DNA from: Planctomycetaceae bacterium
GTDB lineage: Bacteria; Planctomycetota; Planctomycetia; Pirellulales; Pirellulaceae
DNA length: 19,341 bases
Reading direction: 5' to 3'
NCBI GenBank assembly: GCA_007124535.1
Contig: SLEY01000698.1
Span: 1-19,341 of the forward strand
Shown here: piece by piece, positions 13,701 through 19,341 of the stretch
How positions within the stretch are numbered: the stretch's first letter is position 1
Layout of the letters: each line of letters begins with the position of its first letter
Program-made: the position numbers and the translations under genes
Notes under the pieces: generated by a model
Seen by the model: the letters and a program-made list of their open reading frames with translations, nothing else
What the model was told of the DNA's origin: nothing
The model's database searches: none

Positions 13701-16700
13701 TGGACGATTTGTTCGAAGTCGACGAGAACAGCCAGGAGAATTTCCTGGATGTGCTGGACAACGACCAGATCGACCCGGACATTGACGAAACGTTGTGGGT
13801 GATGGAGGTCGGGCCGACCAGTCACGGGGGCCTCGTCCAGATCGCCCCGAACGGGACCCATCTGCTCTACACCCCCGCCGCCGGATTCAACGGCACGGAG
13901 ACCTTCACCTACACCATCGCGGATCGCCCCTCCGGCCATCCCGAGAAACTGACCGATACGGCGACGGTCACCATCGACGTGCGGGCCATTGGCCGGCCGA
14001 CGGCGGTGAACGACACGGCGACGATCGAGTTGGACGCCGAGGCCCAGTTCATCGACGTGCTGGCCAACGATTCCCCCGAGGTTCCGGGACGGGAATTGAC
14101 CGTCACCGCGGTGGGCACCTCCGGCGCCGACGCGGTCATCGAGATCGCCGAGGGAGGCACGGGCGTGCTGTACACGCCCGCTCCGGGGTTCTCCGGCACG
14201 GACAGCTTTGTCTATACCGTTCAGGAAGCGGACGGGGGCGAGAATCAGGCCACGGTCCACGTCACCGTGGGGGACCCGGACCCCGATGACCCCGACGACC
14301 CCGATGATCCGGTCCAGGAGTTGAACGCCCGCGATGACGCGTTCACGATCACGATGAACGCCGCGCCCCGCACCCTGGATGTCATGGGCAACGACGTCTT
14401 CCCGGCCGGGACCCAGATCACCAGCGTCACGCAGGGGACCCAAGGCGGTACGGTCACCATTTCCAGCGGTTCCCGGGACGTCCGCTACCAGCCGGCCGCC
14501 GACTTCGAGGGCGACGAGACGTTCACGTACACCCTGACCGATCCCTCCGGCGAGACGGCGACCGCGACCGTCAGCATCACCGTGACCCCCTATGCCGCTC
14601 GCAATATCAGCGGCTACGTGAAGTCCAACACGGACGACAGCGGCGTAGGCGGCTTGGAGGTCACCCTGAGCGGCATGGACGACTTCGGCACGGACGTAAA
14701 TCGGACCACCCAGACCCGGGCGGACGGCCGTTACGAATTCGCCGACCTGGCCCCCGGCGACTATAAACTCAGCTATGCCGGCGGCGTGTTCCTGCAAGAG
14801 GATGGCACGGAATTGACCGTCAATTCGACCAGCTCGGACGGCGACAGCCACGACAACAACTTCGATAACGCCGGGCGAGACCCCGACTCCATCGGCATCG
14901 CCGACCTGCTGGCCCGCGCCCCGAACCAGACTTCGATCTCGACCACGGAATCCCTGCTGCTGGCCGTACAAGCGGGCGGCTCCGCGCACTGGTACTCGGT
15001 CCTGGCCGGCTGGGATGGCTTTGCCGAAGCCGGTTGGATGGAAGCCGAGTTGTCCGAGGACGCCGAGGAATTGACGCTGACCGCCTGGAACGACCAGGGC
15101 GATCCGCAACAGACCACCCTGGACCTGAGCGAACGGCCCTACTTCGTCAAACGCCTGGCGACCAACGACGATTCCCATCTGATCCGCATCGACGTCAGTC
15201 CCCAGTACTTGAATATGCAGCCCGGCACACCGGACGATCCCGATGACCCCGATGACCCCGATACGCCGGAACCGCCAAGCGTCTCGGTGGACTCGCTGCT
15301 GACCAATGACAACACGCCCACGATCACCGGTACGGTCAGCCACGGGGACCTGCAGGTGGTGGTGAACAACCGCACCTACACCGCCGGCGATGGGCATCTG
15401 AGTGTCGAAGGCGATCGCTGGACGCTGGAGATCCCCGCCGAGCACGCGCTCGACGACGGCATCTACACCGTATCCGCTTCGGCCACCGACGCCGACGGCA
15501 ACGTGGGCCAGGATGGCACCACCAACGAATTGGTGGTCGATACCGTCCCGCCCGCCGTGACGGTCAAGCCGCTGACCACCGCCGATCCCACACCGGCCCT
15601 CAGCGGCACCGTCAGCGAAGGCAGCTTGCAGGTGGTGGTGAACAACCGCACCTACACGGCCGGCGACGGGCATCTGTCGGTGGTCGGCACCGAGTGGGTG
15701 CTGCAGATCCCCGACGCGCACACCCTGGCGGACGGCGTGTATACGGTCAGCGCCACCGCCACGGATGCGGCAGGCAATGTCGGCAGCGATACGACGAGCG
15801 ACGAGCTGCGGATCGATTCCTCGGTGCCCGTCGTGACGGTTGACCCGCTGATCACGAACACCAATACGCCCACCCTGACAGGCACGGTCAGCGAAGGCGA
15901 TCTGCGGGTCGTCGTCAACGACCGCACCTACGTCGCCGGCGACGGCCTGCTGACCGTAACCAACTCGAATTGGACCCTGCAGATCCCGGCCACCCACGGC
16001 TTGCCCGACGGCACCTACGACGTGGAAGCCTCGGCGACCAACGCCGCGGGAACGGTCGGCAGCGCCGGTACCATCAATGAATTGGTGATCGATACGGTGC
16101 CGCCCACCGTCAGCTTCAACGCCCTGACCACCGCGGATCCCACGCCGACGCTCAGCGGCAGCGTCAGTGACGGCGATCTGGAAGTGGTGGTCGACGGCCG
16201 GACCTACACCGCCGGTGACGGCCATCTGTCGGTGGTTGGAACGGACTGGACGCTGGAGATCCCCGCCGAACACGCCCTGGCCGAAGGCGCCCATACCGTG
16301 GTGGTCTCGGCCACGGATGCCGCCGGCAACGTGGGAACCCGCACCGCGACCGATGAACTGGTGATCAACCTGAGCTTGCCCTCCGTCAGCGCGGACTCGC
16401 TGATCACGAACGACCCCACCCCGACCCTGACCGGCGCCGTCAGCGACGGGACGCTGCAGGTCGTGGTGGGCGATCAGACCTATACCGCGGGCGACGGCCA
16501 CCTGATCGTCGACGACGAGGCGTGGAGCTTGACGATCCCCGCCGAACATGCCCTGCCGGAAGGCACGTTCGTCATCGAAGCGTCGGCTACGAACGTCGCC
16601 GGCACGGAGAGTGTCACGGCGGAACTGGTCATCGATCTGACGCCCCCGGTGGTGACCGTCGATCCCTTGAACACCACCGATACCACCCCGACCTTGACCG

Positions 16701-19341
16701 GCACGGTCAGCGACGGAGAACTGCAGGTGGAGGTGGCCGGGCAAGTCTATACTCCCGGCGACGGGCGCCTGACGGTCGAGGGCGAGCAGTGGACCTTGCA
16801 GATTCCCGCCGAGCATGCCCTGGCCGAAGGCGCCCATACCGTCACCGCCACCGCCACCGACGCGGCAGGGAATGTCGGCAGCGACCCGGCCACGGATCAG
16901 TTGGTGATCGACTTGAGCCTGCCGGAAGTCACGGTCGACCCGCTGATCACGAACGACCCGACCCCGACCCTGACCGGCGCCGTCAGCCACGGAGACCTGG
17001 AAGTGATGGTCGGCGGCCAGACCTACACCGCCGGCGACGGGCATCTGACGGTCGAGGATGAACAATGGACCCTGCAGATCCCGGCGGAACATGCCTTGGT
17101 CGAAGGCGTTTATACCGTGACCGCCACGGCCACCGATGCGGAGGGCCGCGTGGGCAGCGACGCCACCACGGACGAACTGGTCATCGATCTGACCCCGCCC
17201 GTCGTCACCGTCGATCCCCTGATCACCAACGACGTCACGCCCACCCTGACCGGTACGGTCAGCGAGGGAACCTTGCAGGTCACCGTGGCGGAGCAGACCT
17301 ATACGGCCGGTGACGGGCATTTGACGGTCGAGGGCGACCAGTGGACCCTGCAGATCCCGGCGGAACAGCCGCTGGACGAGGGCACGTACACCGTCCTGGC
17401 GTCCGCCGTCGATGCGGCCGGGAATGAGGGCCAGGCGGAAGACGCGGACCAGCTGGTCATCGACACCACGCCGCCCGAAGTCGCCGTCCACCCGCTGGCG
17501 ACCACCCTCTCGACTCCCGCCATCACCGGTACGCTGAGCGACGGCGAACTGGAAGTGACGGTCGCCGAGCGGACCTACACCGCCGGCGACGGGCATCTGA
17601 CCGTCACGGGCCAGCAGTGGACGCTGCAGATCCCCGCCGAGCACGCTTTGGCCGAAGGAACCTATACGGTCGAGGCCAACGCGACGGACGCCGCGGGCAA
17701 CACCGGCAGCGATCCCACCACGGACCAGTTGGTGATCGATGCCAGCCTGCCAATGGTCACCGTCGATCCGCTGATCACCAACAGCGTGACGCCGGAGTTG
17801 ACCGGAACCGTCAGCCATGGGGATTTGCAAGTGACCGTCGGCGGTCAGACCTACACGGCCGGCGATGGTCATCTGACGGTCGACGGCGAACTGTGGACCC
17901 TGCATCTGCCCGCCGAACACGCCTTGACCGACGGCGTTTACGCCGTCACGGCGACCGCCACCGATACCGAAGGCAACGCGGGCAGCGATGGCACGACGGA
18001 CGAATTGGTCATCGACACCACGCCGCCGCAGGTGACCGTCGATATGCTGCTGGCCAACAGCACGACTCCCACCCTGACCGGCACGGTCAGCGAAGGCGAG
18101 TTGCAGGTGACCGTCAACGAGCAGACCTATACCGCGGGCGACGGCCACCTGAGCGTCGAGGGCGATGTGTGGACCCTGCAGATCCCGGCCGAACATGCGC
18201 TGGAGGAAGGTACCTACACGGTCAGCGCCACGGCCACCGATGCCGCCGGCAACGTGGGCAATGACGGCACGACGGACGAACTGGTCATCGACCTGACCCC
18301 GCCCGTCGTCACCGTCGATCCCCTGATCACCAACCACACCACGCCCCTGATCACCGGTACGTTCAGCGACGGGGCGCTGGAAGTCCGTGTGGACGGCCAG
18401 GTCTACCAGGTCGGCGACGGGCATCTGACCGTGGAGGACGAGCAATGGATGCTGCAGATTCCGGCCGAACACCCGCTGGAAGAAGGCACCTACACGGTCA
18501 GCGCCACGGCCACCGATGCCGCCGGCAACGTGGGCAATGACGACACAACGGACGAACTGGTCATCGACCTGACCCCGCCCGCCGTCACCGTCGATCCCCT
18601 GACCACCAGCGACACCACCCCGCAGCTGACCGGCACGGTCAGCGAAGGGACGCTGGAAGTGACGATCGGCGGGAATGTCTATGTCGAAGGCGATGGGCAT
18701 CTGAGTGTCAGCGACACGATCTGGACCCTGCAGATTCCGGAAGAGCAGGCGCTGGAACCCGGCGTCTACACCGTCAGTGCCACCGCGACGGACGCCGCCG
18801 GCAACGTGGGCAGCGACCTGACCAGCGAAGAACTGGTGATCGAAGGAGCGCCCCTGGAGGTCACCGTGGAACCGCTGATCACCAACGAAACCACGCCCCT
18901 GCTCACCGGCACGGTCAGTGGCGGAACGCTGGAAGTGGTTGTCGATGAGCATACCTACGTCCAGGGCGACGGGCATCTCAGCGTCAGCGAATCGACCTGG
19001 GAACTGCAGATTCCCGAAGAGAATGCCCTGGAGGAAGGCGTCTACACGGTCAGCGCCACCACCACGGATGACGAAGGGAACACGGCCAGCGATGAGACGA
19101 TGGACGAATTGATCATCGACCTGACCCCGCCGATCGTAACCGTCGATCCGCTGACCACCAGCGACCCGGCGCCCGAGTTGACGGGGCTGGTCATGGACGA
19201 TCGGTTCCCGATCGGCGAAGGCGCCTTGCAGGTGGAGATCGGCGACGAAACCTATCTCAGCGGCGACGGTCATCTGACGATCGTCGATCAGCAGTGGTTC
19301 CTGCAGATTCCGCACGAACATGCCTTGTCCCCCGGGACCTA
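10718..19341 (+). CDS. giant multidomain surface protein: thioredoxin-like, cyclophilin, cohesin-like, cadherin-like and Ig-like array (3' end cut)
   Basis: Open from ATG 10718 to the window edge (2,874 codons). Order of parts by residue: basic leader 1-32; LEPR-XLL-like planctomycete motif 33-47 (LTLEPLEMRSLLAAD); thioredoxin-like fold about 93-185 with FPTWEF (cis-Pro P156) but WSGET (113-117) where a WCxxC site belongs; short beta region; cyclophilin-type peptidyl-prolyl isomerase about 239-395 with R283, F288, Q291, F339, W347 and H352 matching human CypA R55, F60, Q63, F113, W121 and H126; beta-rich cadherin/Ig-like parts about 400-740; cohesin-like domain about 742-895 (GVFAAYMDLEYDPDLV); four cadherin/VCBS-like repeats about 896-1292, split by a DPD linker; CNA-B/SdrD-like domain from about 1293 (ISGYVKSNTDDSGVGGLEVT); second DPD linker 1506-1520; Ig-like array from 1522. 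Likely exported and surface-bound or matrix-forming. No strong ribosome site is seen; ATGCCATG precedes the frame. The anchor or sorting end lies outside the window. Confidence 0.92.
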   Translation, partial: MKIRKPFLRRLRHLPLFGNIRRRKHRRDRRSTLTLEPLEMRSLLAADLLADLAATATPWTENTEYSVEDTAHATEAGVFSTLGAEGEAAAAPDRVAFAQALFDSEAILFGAPWSGETTEQAALFADGARYLPLVDVTHPDRTLNEIGEAYDITEFPTWEFADGTMVTGIQSLEDLSALAGVPIPESDQPYLKGIEDTIVLAGAPLHVALDGYHPAGSSLTYTVTSDNPLVEPTVLEGNRSMRIEVEDWGEMVFELFEQRAPRPTGRVIELAETGFYDGVIFHRVIDGFMIQGGDPTGTGMGGSDLGTFDDQYHPELMHVSPGVLSYAKSGDDTNDSQFFVTLAPTRWLDFNHSIFGQLVEGQHVLDAIGSAHTDADDPEVAPEEVEHRPTVPVVMDRVEIFQDTENAVVMLKADPDAVGQQANITVTVEDALGNAVEQTFQVAIEADPSVPPPFLADLPDFTTPVDTPLEIQLEAIDIRGNPVYFDAGELGDVEYDLDVDHDTGLVVVTPPAGYVGELELLVGVRGLEGDAWDTQLVQITVEGEAVDLPEPVVELAAESDSNIVGDNVTNISPMTFVVSNVVDGATVQLFTNGDVIGQAVASGESVQITTEALGDRGDGEYVITAYQTLAGETSDSSETITVTLDTVPPPDFTSTPPAEATSGQLLVYDAQNPEEGTPGFRYSLEGAPAGATIDPDSGEFRWTPTVDQGGLTSFQIIASDLAGNTTAQHVEIDVTVVEQLAMIELRVADEDENPLTSVRPGEDFYVWAYVQDLRDDAQGVFAAYMDLEYDPDLVTSYATHWDEVAFGDKYQNGRAGDFSTPGQIEQIGAFGPITPIGSGKEVLFVLRYQADAPGEVHFTPYPSELPGRELLLFGLNDEVPWEAVTMVPASLIVGSGLIANDDLFNVDEDSVDFVLDVLANDINEAGGEMTIIETGPTSQGGTVTIAADGQSLLYTPVPDFFGEEEFTYTITNGEFTSTANVTVQVAPVNDPPIAVDDLFEVDENSQENFLDVLDNDQIDPDIDETLWVMEVGPTSHGGLVQIAPNGTHLLYTPAAGFNGTETFTYTIADRPSGHPEKLTDTATVTIDVRAIGRPTAVNDTATIELDAEAQFIDVLANDSPEVPGRELTVTAVGTSGADAVIEIAEGGTGVLYTPAPGFSGTDSFVYTVQEADGGENQATVHVTVGDPDPDDPDDPDDPVQELNARDDAFTITMNAAPRTLDVMGNDVFPAGTQITSVTQGTQGGTVTISSGSRDVRYQPAADFEGDETFTYTLTDPSGETATATVSITVTPYAARNISGYVKSNTDDSGVGGLEVTLSGMDDFGTDVNRTTQTRADGRYEFADLAPGDYKLSYAGGVFLQEDGTELTVNSTSSDGDSHDNNFDNAGRDPDSIGIADLLARAPNQTSISTTESLLLAVQAGGSAHWYSVLAGWDGFAEAGWMEAELSEDAEELTLTAWNDQGDPQQTTLDLSERPYFVKRLATNDDSHLIRIDVSPQYLNMQPGTPDDPDDPDDPDTPEPPSVSVDSLLTNDNTPTITGTVSHGDLQVVVNNRTYTAGDGHLSVEGDRWTLEIPAEHALDDGIYTVSASATDADGNVGQDGTTNELVVDTVPPAVTVKPLTTADPTPALSGTVSEGSLQVVVNNRTYTAGDGHLSVVGTEWVLQIPDAHTLADGVYTVSATATDAAGNVGSDTTSDELRIDSSVPVVTVDPLITNTNTPTLTGTVSEGDLRVVVNDRTYVAGDGLLTVTNSNWTLQIPATHGLPDGTYDVEASATNAAGTVGSAGTINELVIDTVPPTVSFNALTTADPTPTLSGSVSDGDLEVVVDGRTYTAGDGHLSVVGTDWTLEIPAEHALAEGAHTVVVSATDAAGNVGTRTATDELVINLSLPSVSADSLITNDPTPTLTGAVSDGTLQVVVGDQTYTAGDGHLIVDDEAWSLTIPAEHALPEGTFVIEASATNVAGTESVTAELVIDLTPPVVTVDPLNTTDTTPTLTGTVSDGELQVEVAGQVYTPGDGRLTVEGEQWTLQIPAEHALAEGAHTVTATATDAAGNVGSDPATDQLVIDLSLPEVTVDPLITNDPTPTLTGAVSHGDLEVMVGGQTYTAGDGHLTVEDEQWTLQIPAEHALVEGVYTVTATATDAEGRVGSDATTDELVIDLTPPVVTVDPLITNDVTPTLTGTVSEGTLQVTVAEQTYTAGDGHLTVEGDQWTLQIPAEQPLDEGTYTVLASAVDAAGNEGQAEDADQLVIDTTPPEVAVHPLATTLSTPAITGTLSDGELEVTVAERTYTAGDGHLTVTGQQWTLQIPAEHALAEGTYTVEANATDAAGNTGSDPTTDQLVIDASLPMVTVDPLITNSVTPELTGTVSHGDLQVTVGGQTYTAGDGHLTVDGELWTLHLPAEHALTDGVYAVTATATDTEGNAGSDGTTDELVIDTTPPQVTVDMLLANSTTPTLTGTVSEGELQVTVNEQTYTAGDGHLSVEGDVWTLQIPAEHALEEGTYTVSATATDAAGNVGNDGTTDELVIDLTPPVVTVDPLITNHTTPLITGTFSDGALEVRVDGQVYQVGDGHLTVEDEQWMLQIPAEHPLEEGTYTVSATATDAAGNVGNDDTTDELVIDLTPPAVTVDPLTTSDTTPQLTGTVSEGTLEVTIGGNVYVEGDGHLSVSDTIWTLQIPEEQALEPGVYTVSATATDAAGNVGSDLTSEELVIEGAPLEVTVEPLITNETTPLLTGTVSGGTLEVVVDEHTYVQGDGHLSVSESTWELQIPEENALEEGVYTVSATTTDDEGNTASDETMDELIIDLTPPIVTVDPLTTSDPAPELTGLVMDDRFPIGEGALQVEIGDETYLSGDGHLTIVDQQWFLQIPHEHALSPGT
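11432..11902 (+). other. cyclophilin-type PPIase domain inside the giant protein
   Basis: Residues about 239-395. The core reads RIEVEDWGEMVFELFEQRAP, then FYDGVIFHRVIDGFMIQGGD, then GVLSYAKSGDDTNDSQFFVT and WLDFNHSIFGQLVEG. All residues needed for prolyl isomerisation in the family are present, so the domain is likely active. Small bacterial-type length without the long eukaryotic loops. Confidence 0.93.
14273..14311 (+). repeat. Asp-Pro linker 1 (DPD/DDP repeats)
   Basis: Thirteen codons of Asp-Pro and Asp-Asp-Pro (residues 1186-1198) between the third and fourth cadherin-like repeats. Likely an extended acidic spacer. The DNA is a ccc-gat-gac simple repeat, a possible slippage site. Confidence 0.85.
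15233..15277 (+). repeat. Asp-Pro linker 2
   Basis: DDPDDPDDPDTPEPP (residues 1506-1520) separates the CNA-B-like part from the Ig-like array. Same codon pattern as linker 1, which suggests a shared origin or repeated slippage. Confidence 0.85.
15281..19341 (+). repeat. tandem array of 15 Ig-like units, 276 bp (92 residues) each, last one cut
   Basis: Units start at 15281, 15557, 15833, 16109, 16385, 16652, 16928, 17204, 17480, 17756, 18032, 18308, 18584, 18860 and 19136. Every spacing is exactly 276 bp except unit 5 (267 bp, three residues shorter near AGTESVTAELV). Unit pattern: VTVDPLITN..TPTLTGTVS.G.L.V.V....YTAGDGHL, then W.LQIPAEHAL.EGTYTV.ATATDAAGN and DELVIDLTPP. This is a bacterial Ig-like fold common in large adhesins. 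Unit 15 carries about seven extra residues (DRFPIGE region) after the TG.V strand and is cut by the edge. Confidence 0.95.

Noticed and set aside
10697..19321. An equally long stop-free frame on the minus strand across the giant gene
   Set aside because: It mirrors the plus-strand gene codon by codon; its translation is Gly/Arg/Asp/Gln-rich with no recognisable domain, while the plus frame gives clear cyclophilin, cohesin-like and Ig-like domains. It comes from GC-rich codon choice and the repeats.
15281..19341. Array of separate small genes or a non-coding satellite
   Set aside because: The frame stays open through all units in multiples of three, and the unit encodes a coherent Ig-like domain.

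Overview
This GC-rich window most likely comes from a planctomycete (Planctomycetota, probably Pirellulales). The strongest evidence is the last gene. It encodes a giant surface-type protein that starts with a basic leader and an LEPR-XLL-like motif (residues 33-47), carries an embedded cyclophilin domain, and continues into cohesin-like, cadherin-like and Ig-like modules. That architecture is typical of planctomycete cell-surface proteins. A secreted HEAT-like solenoid protein and repeat-rich intergenic DNA fit the same picture. The phylum call is inference from architecture; no 16S or other marker gene is present.

Layout. Positions 1-1406 (minus strand) hold the possible first codons of a cut gene and a SpoIIE-type PP2C phosphatase with a receiver-like N-terminus that lacks its phospho-acceptor. 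Positions 1524-4282 (plus) hold a good sigma70-like promoter, an LsrG-like small monooxygenase-fold protein, then galK and galT, which overlap at ATGA and give two steps of the Leloir galactose pathway. Positions 4222-5309 (minus) hold an ArsR-family regulator followed by a Tat-signal flavodoxin-fold oxidoreductase, probably one metal- or stress-responsive unit. Its 3' end overlaps galT convergently. Positions 5310-5956 are non-coding and contain a perfect 18-bp hairpin inside a dispersed repeat, plus a candidate promoter. Positions 5957-9234 (plus) hold a secreted protein of about 20 tandem 39-residue helical repeats and then nikR, a nickel regulator with all four metal ligands. purN (minus, 9239-9868) runs into nikR with only 4 nt between them.

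Positions 9869-10717 are a mosaic intergenic region: a 37-bp direct repeat pair, a 15-bp tandem array that shares its core, a second, inverted copy of the dispersed repeat from 5.6 kb, a 28-bp element also found at 5.76 kb, and an unrecognised small ORF that may be a gene remnant. From 10718 to the right edge runs one open plus-strand gene (2,874 codons and still open). It contains a thioredoxin-like domain without its CXXC motif, a cyclophilin with a complete active site, a cohesin-like domain, four cadherin-like repeats, a CNA-B-like domain, and an array of 15 Ig-like repeats of 92 residues (276 bp). The right edge of the window cuts the gene.

The most interesting items are the thioredoxin-like plus cyclophilin head on a giant adhesin-like protein, the secreted 39-residue-repeat solenoid next to nikR, and the family of intergenic repeats found in two places in this window.
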